In this document: piece by piece, positions 47,899 through 55,558 of the stretch
Numbering within the stretch: the first letter of the stretch is position 1
How the letters are laid out: each line of letters opens with the position of its first letter
Source: Ramlibacter cellulosilyticus
Lineage (GTDB): Bacteria; Pseudomonadota; Gammaproteobacteria; Burkholderiales; Burkholderiaceae_C
Direction of reading: 5' to 3'
DNA: 64,000 bases
Assembly (NCBI RefSeq): GCF_014297465.1
Contig: NZ_JACORT010000001.1
Span: 62,001-126,000, forward strand
The notes under the pieces: model-generated
The model's database searches: none
What the model was told of the DNA's origin: nothing
What the model saw: the letters and a program-made list of their open reading frames with translations, nothing else
Made by a program: the position numbers and the translations under genes

Positions 47899-48780
47899 GT
47901 GAGCCTCGCGCCGCTTTCCGAGCCCGTCCCGCATTCGGCCGGCACCCGCCGGCCGCGTCGCGCGCTGCCCCCGGGCGCGTGCGACGCGCACATGCACATC
48001 TTCGATCCGCGCTTCGCGCCGTCGCCGCACTGGCACCGCAAGCCGCCGGAAGCGGACGTCGCCACGTACCGGCGCCTGCAGCAACGCATCGGGACGGAGC
48101 GCACCGTCGTCGTCACGCCGTCCACCTACGGCGTGGACAACGCCTGCACGCTGGACGCACTCGACCAGATGGGCGACAGCGCCCGCGGCGTCGCGGTCGT
48201 GGATGCGGACGTGTCGCAAGCCCAACTCGAGCGGCTCGCCGCGCGCCGCGTCCGCGGCCTGCGCGTCAACTTCGTCTCGCCGCAGTCCTGGGGCGAGACG
48301 ACGCCGGACATGCTCGCGACGCTGGCCCGCAAGGCGGCGCCGCTCGGCTGGCACATCCAGGTGTTCGCGCATCCCGAGCAACTGCTCGCGATGGAGCCGC
48401 TGCTCGCGTCGCTGCCGACGCCGCTGGTGATCGACCACATGGGCCGCATCGATCCGGCCGATGGCGCCGCGGGCCCCGGCCTCGCCGTGCTGCGCCGGCT
48501 GCTGGATGGCGGCAACACGTGGATCAAGCTCTCCGGCATCTACATGCGTTCGCGGGAAGGCGCGCCGGGCTACGGCGACACTTTCGCGGCCGGCGAGGCA
48601 CTGGTGCGCCACGCGCCGGAGCGGCTCGTGTGGGGCAGCGACTGGCCGCACACGACGGAGACGCCGGGTTCCGTCGACGACGCCGACCTCGTGGACGTGC
48701 TGCTGGCCTGGTGCGGAACGGGCGACACGCTGCAGCGCGTGCTGGTCGACAATCCGCGCCGCCTCTACGGATTCGAATAG
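47899..48780 (+). CDS. Amidohydrolase-superfamily lactonase (LigI/sugar-lactonase-like), 293 aa
   Basis: GTG start at 47899. The barrel shows HxH in CDAHMHIFDPRFAP, VIDHMGRIDPADG, TWIKLSGIYMRS and the Asp in LVWGSDWPHTTE. This is the pattern of 2-pyrone-4,6-dicarboxylate hydrolase (LigI) and related lactonases, which open lactones with or without a single metal. With an RraA-like aldolase in the same operon, a 4-oxalomesaconate/CHA-type route is one reading. An SMP-30 lactonase alongside equally suggests sugar-acid lactones. Ends 2 nt before the next ATG. Confidence 0.8.
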   Translation: MSLAPLSEPVPHSAGTRRPRRALPPGACDAHMHIFDPRFAPSPHWHRKPPEADVATYRRLQQRIGTERTVVVTPSTYGVDNACTLDALDQMGDSARGVAVVDADVSQAQLERLAARRVRGLRVNFVSPQSWGETTPDMLATLARKAAPLGWHIQVFAHPEQLLAMEPLLASLPTPLVIDHMGRIDPADGAAGPGLAVLRRLLDGGNTWIKLSGIYMRSREGAPGYGDTFAAGEALVRHAPERLVWGSDWPHTTETPGSVDDADLVDVLLAWCGTGDTLQRVLVDNPRRLYGFE

Positions 48781-48782
48781 CC

Positions 48783-49706
48783 ATGTTCTTCCTGCAAGCT
48801 CCCCAGGTGCGCGAACTCGCGCGCTTCACCTCCCTGCCGGAACGCTTCCGCACCCGCACGACAAGCGTGTGGGCCGACGCCAACCGCGCAGGCCGCCCGA
48901 CGGACTCCTTCCTGGAAGGTCCGGTGTTCGACCGCCAGGGCAACCTCTACGTCTCCGACATCCCGTTCGGCCGCATCTTCCGCATCGACGCCGCGGGCGA
49001 ATGGACGCTGGTGGCCGAGTACGACGGCGAGCCGAACGGCATGAAGTTCCTCGACGACGCCACGCTGCTCATCACCGACTACAAGAACGGGCTGATGCAA
49101 CTGGACGTCGCCAGCGGACAGGTGCGCGGCTTCCTGGAGCGCCGGAACACGGAACGCTTCCGCGGCGTGAACGACCTCGTGTTCGACCGCGGCGGCAACC
49201 TGTACTTCACGGACCAGGGGCAGACCGGGCTGCACGATCCGACCGGCCGCCTGTACCGCCTGCGTCCCTCGGGCCAGCTGGACCTGCTGCTCGCCAACGT
49301 GCCGAGCCCCAACGGCGTGTGCCTCTCGCCGGACGAGTCGGTGCTGTACCTCGCGGTCACGCGCGGCAATTGCGTCTGGCGCGTTCCGCTGCTGGCCGAC
49401 GGCAGCGTCGCCAAGGTGAGCCAGTTCTTCACCTCGTACGGGCCCAGCGGCCCGGACGGCCTGGCCGCCGACGCGCAGGGCCGCCTGGTCGTCGCGAATC
49501 CCGGCCTCGGCTACGTGTGGGTGCTCAACGCCCGCGCGGAGCCGGTCTGGGTGCTGCGCGGGCCGGAAGGGGCGTCGACGACGAACATCGCCTTCGGCGG
49601 CCCGGATCGCCGAAGGCTGTTCGTCACCGATTCGACGCACGGCGACGTGCTGTACGCCGACCTCGAGTCCGCAGGTTTGCCGCTGCACGGCAAGCAGAAG
49701 CTGTAG
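48783..49706 (+). CDS. SMP-30/gluconolactonase-family lactonase, 307 aa
   Basis: Six-bladed propeller family: EGPVFDRQGNLYVSDIPFGR (metal Glu), GVNDLVFDRGGNLYFTDQG (Asn), VPSPNGVCLSPDESVLYLAV (Asn) and GPDGLAADAQGRLVVANPG (Asp) supply the usual divalent-metal ligands. No signal peptide, so cytoplasmic. Hydrolyses an aldono- or related lactone. Last gene of the operon started at 43121. The stop codon TAG lies inside the GTAG of a hairpin element, so the element defines the C-terminus. Confidence 0.85.
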   Translation: MFFLQAPQVRELARFTSLPERFRTRTTSVWADANRAGRPTDSFLEGPVFDRQGNLYVSDIPFGRIFRIDAAGEWTLVAEYDGEPNGMKFLDDATLLITDYKNGLMQLDVASGQVRGFLERRNTERFRGVNDLVFDRGGNLYFTDQGQTGLHDPTGRLYRLRPSGQLDLLLANVPSPNGVCLSPDESVLYLAVTRGNCVWRVPLLADGSVAKVSQFFTSYGPSGPDGLAADAQGRLVVANPGLGYVWVLNARAEPVWVLRGPEGASTTNIAFGGPDRRRLFVTDSTHGDVLYADLESAGLPLHGKQKL

Positions 49707-49753
49707 GGTGGCGCGGCGAAGCCGCGGCCGGTGAGCGATAGCGAACCCCACCG
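49703..49753 (+). repeat. GTAG hairpin element overlapping a stop codon
   Basis: From GTAGGGTGGC to GCGAACCCCACCG; inner stem CGCGGC-GAA-GCCGCG. The TAG at 49704-49706 ends the SMP-30 gene. It lies between convergent genes and may serve as a transcription end signal. Confidence 0.75.
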
Positions 49754-49777
49754 GCGGGCGTTCGCCAGCGCATGCGC

Positions 49778-50980
49778 CTAAGGCCTTCGCGCGATCGGCC
49801 GCAGCTGCGCGGGCCCCAGCTCCCGCAGCGAGTTCAGGCCCAGCAGCCCCAGGTCCCGTTGCACTTCGTCGGCGAGGATCCGCAGCGCGTGGCGCACGCC
49901 CGGCTCGCCCGACACGGCGGCGGCGTACTGGAAGGGACGGCCCACGAAGACCATCCTCGCGCCGAGCGCGACCGCCTTCAGGACGTCCGTGCCGCGGCGG
50001 ATGCCGCTGTCCATCATCACGGGGAAGTCCGGTCCGAGGGCGGCAACCACTTCCGGCAGCACCCGCAGCGGCGCCACCGCGCCATCGAGCTGGCGGCCGC
50101 CGTGGTTCGACAGGATGATGCCGTCCGCGCCGCCATCGCGTGCCGCCCTGGCGTCGTCCACGCTCATGATGCCCTTGACCACCAGCGTGCGCTTCCACAG
50201 GCGCCGGATCAGCGCGAGGTGTTCCCAGCTCAGGTGGTCCTTGGCGCCGAAATCGCGCGTCACGCGCGACGACAGGATCGGTGCGCCGCGCGTCGCATAG
50301 GAGTTCTCGAAGTGCGGCATGCCGTGCCGCACGAGCGTGCGCAGCGCCGTTCCCAGGAGCCAGCGCGGATGCGTCACGCCATCGAGCGCCAGCCGCAGGT
50401 TGGGGCGCAGCGGCGTCGAGAAGCCCGCGCGGATGTTGTTCTCGCGGTTGGCGAGCACGGCGGTGTCCACCGTGAGCACCAGGGTCTCGACGCCCGCGCG
50501 GTCGACGCGGGCGATCAGCGGCTCGATCTTCTCCACCTCGCCGGGGAGGTAGGCCTGGAACCAGGTGGCGGGCGACTGGGCGACCACGTCCTCCAGCGCG
50601 ATGAGCGAGGAGCCGCTCATGATCATCGGCACCTGCGCGGCGGCTGCCGCGCTCGCCAGCACGAGGTCGCCGCGGTAGGCGGACAGGGCGCTGATGCCCA
50701 TGGGCGCGATGCCGAAGGGCGACGCATGCGTGCGCCCGAACAGCTCCACCTGCTGGCTGCGCGCCGACACGTTGCGCAGCACGCGCGTGACGAAGCCGAT
50801 CTCCGCGAAGGCCGCGCGGTTGTCGTGCAGCGACGCGCAGTCCTCCGCCGCGCCCGACACGTAGCCGAAGATGGGGCGCGGCAGGTGCCGGCGGGCGGCA
50901 TGCTCGAAGTCCTCGAGCGAAAGGTAGTGCCGGAGCGCACCCGGCGGCTGCACCCGGGCCACGGCCTTGCTGCTGGCCAT
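49778..50980 (-). CDS. FMN-dependent alpha-hydroxyacid dehydrogenase (LldD-like), 400 aa
   Basis: TIM-barrel flavoprotein: YLSLEDFEHAARRHLPRPIF at the N-terminus, GIAPMGISALSAYRGDLVLA, the catalytic segment IILSNHGGRQLDGAVAPLRV with its His and Arg, MMDSGIRRGTDVLKAVALGA and VFVGRPFQYAAAVSGEPGV. It should oxidise an L-2-hydroxyacid (lactate, mandelate or a longer acid) to the 2-oxoacid, passing electrons to the respiratory chain or O2. Follows a Bug receptor by 3 nt on the same strand, under the divergent IclR at 52036. Substrate not assigned. Confidence 0.87.
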   Translation of the reverse strand: MASSKAVARVQPPGALRHYLSLEDFEHAARRHLPRPIFGYVSGAAEDCASLHDNRAAFAEIGFVTRVLRNVSARSQQVELFGRTHASPFGIAPMGISALSAYRGDLVLASAAAAAQVPMIMSGSSLIALEDVVAQSPATWFQAYLPGEVEKIEPLIARVDRAGVETLVLTVDTAVLANRENNIRAGFSTPLRPNLRLALDGVTHPRWLLGTALRTLVRHGMPHFENSYATRGAPILSSRVTRDFGAKDHLSWEHLALIRRLWKRTLVVKGIMSVDDARAARDGGADGIILSNHGGRQLDGAVAPLRVLPEVVAALGPDFPVMMDSGIRRGTDVLKAVALGARMVFVGRPFQYAAAVSGEPGVRHALRILADEVQRDLGLLGLNSLRELGPAQLRPIARRP

Positions 50981-50983
50981 GCC

Positions 50984-51949
50984 TCAGTCCAGGGTGATGT
51001 TCGCGGCGCGGATCACCTTCGCCCACTTCTCGGTGTCACGCGTGGTGATCGCGGCGAGCTCGTCCGGCGTGCTCTCCCGCAGTTCCACCCCTTGCGCTTC
51101 CAGCTTGGCCACGAGGGCGGGATCCTTCAGCACCTTGGCCAGCGCGGCGTGGATGCGGTCGACGACCGGCTTCGGCGTCGCGGCCGGCGCGTACACGCCG
51201 TACCAGGTGGTGAACTCGAAGCCCGGCACCACCGTGCCGATCACCGGCAGCGAGCGGGCCGCGCCGGTGCCGCCAGGCGCGCTCATTCCGAGGGGCTTCA
51301 CCAGGCCCTTGTCGATGACGGCCTGCAGCGAGGGCGGGCTGCTGAAGAGGGCCTGCACCTGGCCCGAAGCCAGGTCGTTGATCGCCGCCGCCGTGCCGCG
51401 GTAAGGCACGTGCGTCATGTCGGTCTTCGTCAGCGCCTGCAGGTACTCCATGCCGAGGTGCGCGACGCCGCCGACGCCGGCCGACGCGTAGTTGACCTTG
51501 CCCGGATGGCTGCGCGCGTACTCGATGAACTCCTTCAGGTTGTTCACCGGCAGCTTGCTGGAGACGACGAGGACGTGCGGGCCGGTGGAGACCAGGCCGA
51601 CGGGCCGCAGCTTCGCGACCAGCTCCTTGCCACCCGTCCTGCTCACCTGCGGCTGCAGCACCATGTTGCCGGAGGCGGCGAACAGCAGCGTGTGGCCGTC
51701 CGCGTCGGAACGCACGACCGTCGACAGCGCCGTGACGCCGGCACCCCCGCCCTGGTTGTCCACGACGATGGGCTGGCCCAGCTCGGTGCCCAGCTTCTGG
51801 CCCACTTCGCGGGCGACGACGTCGGCCGGCCCGCCGGCCGCGAACGGCACGACGAACTTCACCGGCTTGCTCGGGAAGGCCTGCCCGGACGCGGGCGCCA
51901 TGAACCCGGTGGCGAGCGCGAGGAGGGATGCGAGGACGTAGTTGCGCAT
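50984..51949 (-). CDS. Bug/TctC-family periplasmic receptor, 321 aa
   Basis: The signal MRNYVLASLLALATGFMAPA ends SGQA, then FPSKPVKFVVPFAAGGPADV. Also DNQGGGAGVTALSTVVRSDA, VPYRGTAAAINDLASGQVQA and WYGVYAPAATPKPVVD. First gene of a two-gene unit with the FMN dehydrogenase, divergent from the IclR gene at 52036. It probably captures the hydroxyacid that the dehydrogenase oxidises (inference). Confidence 0.9.
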   Translation of the reverse strand: MRNYVLASLLALATGFMAPASGQAFPSKPVKFVVPFAAGGPADVVAREVGQKLGTELGQPIVVDNQGGGAGVTALSTVVRSDADGHTLLFAASGNMVLQPQVSRTGGKELVAKLRPVGLVSTGPHVLVVSSKLPVNNLKEFIEYARSHPGKVNYASAGVGGVAHLGMEYLQALTKTDMTHVPYRGTAAAINDLASGQVQALFSSPPSLQAVIDKGLVKPLGMSAPGGTGAARSLPVIGTVVPGFEFTTWYGVYAPAATPKPVVDRIHAALAKVLKDPALVAKLEAQGVELRESTPDELAAITTRDTEKWAKVIRAANITLD

Positions 51950-52016
51950 GATGGGTGTCTCCTGGAGGAAATGCGATCGGGCACTCTAGGAGCGGGGCGC
52001 GCTGCCTACAATCGCG

Positions 52017-52031
52017 TTTCATTCTTCGAAA
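52017..52031. promoter_or_regulatory. Candidate IclR operator TTTC-N7-GAAA
   Basis: The inverted repeat TTTCATTCTTCGAAA lies 5 nt before the IclR ATG and 67 nt from the divergent Bug ATG. TACAAT at 52007-52012 could be the IclR -10 box. The TTCA/GAAA half-sites resemble those at 43045-43058 next to the paralogous IclR gene. Confidence 0.4.
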
Positions 52032-52035
52032 TGCG

Positions 52036-52803
52036 ATGCCGAGGACGACGAAGGCCGTGATCGCGGGCCGCGATGGCGGGACTGCGGTGGAGGGCGAGCA
52101 CGGCGTGCTGGCGGTCGAACGGGCGGCCCGCATCCTGCGCGCGTTCCACGCGGGCGAGCCCTACCTGGGCCTGGCCGCCCTGAGCGAGCGCGCGCAGTTG
52201 CACAAGACCACCGCGCTGCGGATCGCACGCACGCTCGCGGGCGCCGGCTTCCTGGTGCAGGGGGCGGACGGAAGCTGGCGGCTCGGGCCCGCGGCGGGCT
52301 GGCTGGGCGCGCAATACCAGCAGACCTTCGACGTCAACGATGCGGTGACGCCCTTGCTGCGGGAGCTCGCGCGCGAGACGGGGGAGAGCGCTTCGCTGTT
52401 CGTGCGCGAGGGCGATGTGCGCACCTGCCTGCTGCGGGTGGAGAGCGCATCGGAAGAACGCCCCGCGGTCCATCCGGGGACTTCCTTTCCCCTGGCCAAG
52501 GGCGCGCCCGGCCGCGTGATCCTCGCCTTTTCCGGACAGCCCGGCGCCTTGTACGAGGAGATCCGCCGCCGGGGCTACCACCTCGCCATCCGCGAGCGCG
52601 CCGCCGAAGCGGCGAGCGTCGCGGCGCCGGTGTTCGGCACGAACTGGCAGTTGCTCGGCGCCGTCAGCGTCTCCGGACCCGCATCGCGCCTGTCGGAAGC
52701 AAGGCTGCGCTCCTGCGCCGGTGCAGTGGTCACCACGGCGCGGCGGGCCTCGCAACTGCTGGGCGGAACCTACGTGCAGTCGCTGGCGCGACGCAGGCCG
52801 TAG
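52036..52803 (+). CDS. IclR-family regulator, 255 aa
   Basis: HTH near residues 20-80 (GVLAVERAARILRAFHAGEP; ERAQLHKTTALRIARTLAGA) and ligand domain to about 250 (ETGESASLFVREGDVRTCLL; VASVAAPVFGTNWQLLGAVS style). Paralog of the regulator at 42274-43032. I use the ATG at 52036; an open frame extends upstream but would run through the operator. Divergent from the Bug/FMN-dehydrogenase pair, which it probably controls. Confidence 0.85.
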   Translation: MPRTTKAVIAGRDGGTAVEGEHGVLAVERAARILRAFHAGEPYLGLAALSERAQLHKTTALRIARTLAGAGFLVQGADGSWRLGPAAGWLGAQYQQTFDVNDAVTPLLRELARETGESASLFVREGDVRTCLLRVESASEERPAVHPGTSFPLAKGAPGRVILAFSGQPGALYEEIRRRGYHLAIRERAAEAASVAAPVFGTNWQLLGAVSVSGPASRLSEARLRSCAGAVVTTARRASQLLGGTYVQSLARRRP

Positions 52804-52982
52804 CTACTGTCGAGGGCGTCGGCCTGCATCGAATGCAAGGCGCGCTGACGGGCGGCCCCCTCGGCAAGGCCCGCCGCGTGTCCGGCGGTGCTATCGTGAA
52901 GGCTTCTCCGGGTCGGCACCTCTCGTGCCTTCTGCCGACCGCATCCCGGGCGTGACAGCGCACCTCGTTCGAAAGGTGCGCC

Positions 52983-53399
52983 ATGCCACCCTCGGAAGAC
53001 ACCTCCACTCCATCAGCGCTCGCGTTCCAGCTCATCGCGGCCCTGGACCTCTACAGGACGGATCTGGACGCGCTCGAGAAGCGCGGGACCGAGGCGTCGT
53101 CCGAGTGCCTCGCGGCCCTGCCCCTGGGCCTGACCGTCATCCGCTTGAAGTGCGCGCCGTTCGCCGCCCTGCGCGCCTGCTACGTCGAGTTCCTGATCGG
53201 CCACTCGGAGCTGGTGTTCCTGCTCGGGGAGGGTGGCGGGCATGCGGACGCGAGTCGCGGCAAGCACGGGTCGCTCCTGGTCGCGGCCCAGCGCAGGCGG
53301 GCAGGGAACCTGATGCGCCTCGCGCTGGAGCCGCTGGCAGCCCACGACGCGGCCAACGATGCCACGCTCGCCCGGGACGTCCCCGGCGAGCAGCACTGA
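52983..53399 (+). CDS. Helical hypothetical protein, 138 aa
   Basis: No signal peptide. Helices include SALAFQLIAALDLYRTDLDA, LPLGLTVIRLKCAPFAALRA, YVEFLIGHSELVFLLGEGGG and RAGNLMRLALEPLAAHDAAN. General layout parallels the 122-residue protein at 38661-39029. A -10-like element is not evident. Stop is followed 20 nt later by another small gene, so the two may be co-transcribed. Function unknown. Confidence 0.55.
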   Translation: MPPSEDTSTPSALAFQLIAALDLYRTDLDALEKRGTEASSECLAALPLGLTVIRLKCAPFAALRACYVEFLIGHSELVFLLGEGGGHADASRGKHGSLLVAAQRRRAGNLMRLALEPLAAHDAANDATLARDVPGEQH

Positions 53400-53419
53400 G
53401 TGCGCGGCGAGGCCGGCCC

Positions 53420-53653
53420 ATGGGAGATTCCGTGTCGCGGGACGTCGAGCTTCTTTACCTCGCGCAGGCCGACGAGCACGTACGGCACGCGAAGGAGGGC
53501 ATCGCGCGCCAGCAGCGATGGGTGGACCTGCATGCCCGGGACGACCCGGACGAACTGCTGCGCGGGCAGCGGCTGCTGCAGGCGATGCGCGAAACGCTCG
53601 GCGAGTTGCTGGTGCATCGCGATGGGATCGTCCAGAGGCTGGGCAGCCCCTGA
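53420..53653 (+). CDS. Small helical hypothetical protein, 77 aa
   Basis: Begins MGDSVSRDVELLYLAQADEH; an internal GTG (VSRDVELL) is an alternative start. Charged and all-helical (HVRHAKEGIARQQRWVDLHA; LLRGQRLLQAMRETLGELLV). It resembles the short helical proteins found beside two-component genes in Burkholderiales, but I cannot name a family. Sits directly downstream of the 138-residue hypothetical gene. Confidence 0.5.
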   Translation: MGDSVSRDVELLYLAQADEHVRHAKEGIARQQRWVDLHARDDPDELLRGQRLLQAMRETLGELLVHRDGIVQRLGSP

Positions 53654-53756
53654 CGCCGTCCCGTGCGGCACCGCGACAATCCTGATCGAAGCTGTCGATG
53701 CGGTTGGAAAGCCTAGGGTTTACCCGTAGACTGCCGTTTTCCACCGCTGTACCCCC

Positions 53757-54665
53757 ATGACCCGCTTCTCCCTCCGGGCGCCGGCGCTCGCCGCGTGCGC
53801 CTCGGTCGTCCTCGTTTCGTCCGCCTTCGCCCAGGCGCCCGCCGACACGCTGGCGCGCGTCAAGGAGACGCGGTCGATCACGCTCGGCGTGCGCGAGGCC
53901 GCGCGCCCGTTCTCGTACCTGAACGAGCAGAAGCAGCCGGTGGGCTACTCCGTCGACCTGTGCCTCGCCGCCGTCGACGAGATCAAGCGCTCGCTGAAGC
54001 TCCCCGAGCTGAAGGTGAACTACAAGCTGGTGGCCGGTGCCGAGCGCATCCCGAAGCTGGAAAGCGGCGAGATCGACCTCGAGTGCGGTTCGACCACCAA
54101 CACCAAGGCGCGCCAGGAGAAGGTGGCCTTCAGCTACACGATCTTCGTGGCCGGCATCCGCGTGCTCGTGCCCAAGGGCACGAAGGTCGAAACGGTGAAG
54201 GACCTCGGTGGCCTGCCGGTGGCCTTGAGCAAGGGCACGACCTCCGAGAAGCTCTTCACGCAGCTCCATGCGAGCGAGGTGAAGATGCAGCTCACCACCT
54301 TCGCGAGCAACGGCGAGGCTTACCAGGCGCTGAAGGAAGGCAAGGTGCGCGCGTTCCCGCAGGACGATTCGCTGCTCCTCGGCCTCGCTTCCCACGACAA
54401 CGCGCTGGACCGCCTCGACCTGAGCAGCGCGGTGCTGTCCGTCGAACCGTACGCCATCATGATGCGCAAGGGCGACACCGCCCTGGCCGCCGTGGTGGAC
54501 CGCACGCTGGCGCGCCTGTATGCCGGCGGCGAGATCGACGCGACCTATCGCAAGTGGTTCGCGACGGATCGGTTGAACATCGCGATGAGCCGGCTCACGC
54601 GCGACAGCTTCACGCGTCCGAACAAGGAGTCGGGCGTGGCGATGTTGCTGGGGTATTCGCTCTAG
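53757..54665 (+). CDS. Amino-acid ABC transporter periplasmic receptor (family 3), 302 aa
   Basis: The signal MTRFSLRAPALAACASVVLV onward ends SAFA before QAPADTLAR. The mature fold is GltI/AatJ-like: SITLGVREAARPFSYLNEQK, VGYSVDLCLAAVDEIKRSL, LESGEIDLECGSTTNTKARQ (the ligand-carboxylate loop), and VALSKGTTSEKLFTQLHAS. This pattern suggests glutamate/aspartate-type ligands. There is no permease or ATPase gene next to it, so it must work with transport genes elsewhere. The GNAT gene starts 2 nt after the stop. Confidence 0.85.
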   Translation: MTRFSLRAPALAACASVVLVSSAFAQAPADTLARVKETRSITLGVREAARPFSYLNEQKQPVGYSVDLCLAAVDEIKRSLKLPELKVNYKLVAGAERIPKLESGEIDLECGSTTNTKARQEKVAFSYTIFVAGIRVLVPKGTKVETVKDLGGLPVALSKGTTSEKLFTQLHASEVKMQLTTFASNGEAYQALKEGKVRAFPQDDSLLLGLASHDNALDRLDLSSAVLSVEPYAIMMRKGDTALAAVVDRTLARLYAGGEIDATYRKWFATDRLNIAMSRLTRDSFTRPNKESGVAMLLGYSL

Positions 54666-54666
54666 C

Positions 54667-55167
54667 ATGATCCAGCTGAAAGCGCTGGCCGCGGCCCACA
54701 TGCCCGACGTCCTGCGGATCCAGGATGGCTGCTACGTCGAGATCGAGCCGGAATCGCGCGAGTCGCTGCAGGCCAAGATCCTCGCGTCGCCGGGCACCTG
54801 CCTCGTCGCCGAATCGGCCGCCGGTGTCGTCGGTTACGTCATCGCGATTCCGGTGCGCTACCCGGACCTGCCTGCACTCAACGCCCCGACGTTCCAGCCT
54901 GCGACGGCTGCGGACACGCTGTACATCCACGACCTCGCGGTCGCCGATGCAGGACGAGGAACGGGTGCGGGGCGCGCGCTCGTGCGCTCGGCGATCGATG
55001 CTGCGAAGGGGCGCGGCCTGGCAAGCGCGTGCCTGGTGGCGATCCAGGGTTCCGTGCCGTACTGGGAACAGTTCGGGTTCGAGAAGGTCGCGGCGCCACC
55101 GGATCGCGTCGCAGCCAAGCTGGCCAGCTATGGTCCTGCCGCGCAACTGATGCGCGCGTCGCTCTGA
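54667..55167 (+). CDS. GNAT-family N-acetyltransferase, 166 aa
   Basis: Acetyl-CoA-binding GNAT fold: IQLKALAAAHMPDVLRIQDG at the start, CLVAESAAGVVGYVIAIPVR, LYIHDLAVADAGRGTGAGRA carrying the R-G-x-G-x-G/A loop, and VPYWEQFGFEKV near the end. Cytoplasmic. The acceptor (protein N-terminus, amine or amino acid) cannot be read. Starts 2 nt after the ABC receptor stop and is probably co-transcribed. Confidence 0.85.
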   Translation: MIQLKALAAAHMPDVLRIQDGCYVEIEPESRESLQAKILASPGTCLVAESAAGVVGYVIAIPVRYPDLPALNAPTFQPATAADTLYIHDLAVADAGRGTGAGRALVRSAIDAAKGRGLASACLVAIQGSVPYWEQFGFEKVAAPPDRVAAKLASYGPAAQLMRASL

Positions 55168-55277
55168 GCGGCGCGTCGGCGTCGATCCACCAAAGGTCCG
55201 GCGGCCATGCCCGCTGCCGATGGCCCACCCCGCCGTCCTGCTCCTGCGCTACGCTTCCTCCTTTTGGGAGGAACTCC

Positions 55278-55553
55278 ATGACACAGCCCAGCGAGGGAAC
55301 CCCGGTCACCTTCGGCATGCTCCAGCAAGCCCTCGACGAGTGCGGCCAGGCCACGGGGTTCGCGCTGGCGGGGGCACTGAACACCGCCGGCACCGACCGC
55401 AGCCGGCTGCTCGCCATTGCCGAGAGCCTGCAGACGCTCACCATGGAAGGCCGCTTCCCCGGTGCCTCCGGCCACTGCATGGGCGGCATCGTGCACGGCA
55501 TGCAGTCCTTCCTGATGGCCGGCGAGAAGGAAGAAGGCGCGCCGCTGCTGTAG
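55278..55553 (+). CDS. Small hypothetical protein, 91 aa
   Basis: A strong GGGAGGA ribosome site supports the ATG at 55278. Contains TFGMLQQALDECGQATGFAL, LLAIAESLQTLTMEGRFPGA and SGHCMGGIVHGMQSFLMAGE: an Ala/Leu-rich helix, then a Gly/His/Met-rich segment with one Cys. No signal. Ends 5 nt before the PrdB-like gene, so the two probably form a unit. Unrecognised. Confidence 0.55.
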   Translation: MTQPSEGTPVTFGMLQQALDECGQATGFALAGALNTAGTDRSRLLAIAESLQTLTMEGRFPGASGHCMGGIVHGMQSFLMAGEKEEGAPLL

Positions 55554-55558
55554 CTGCC

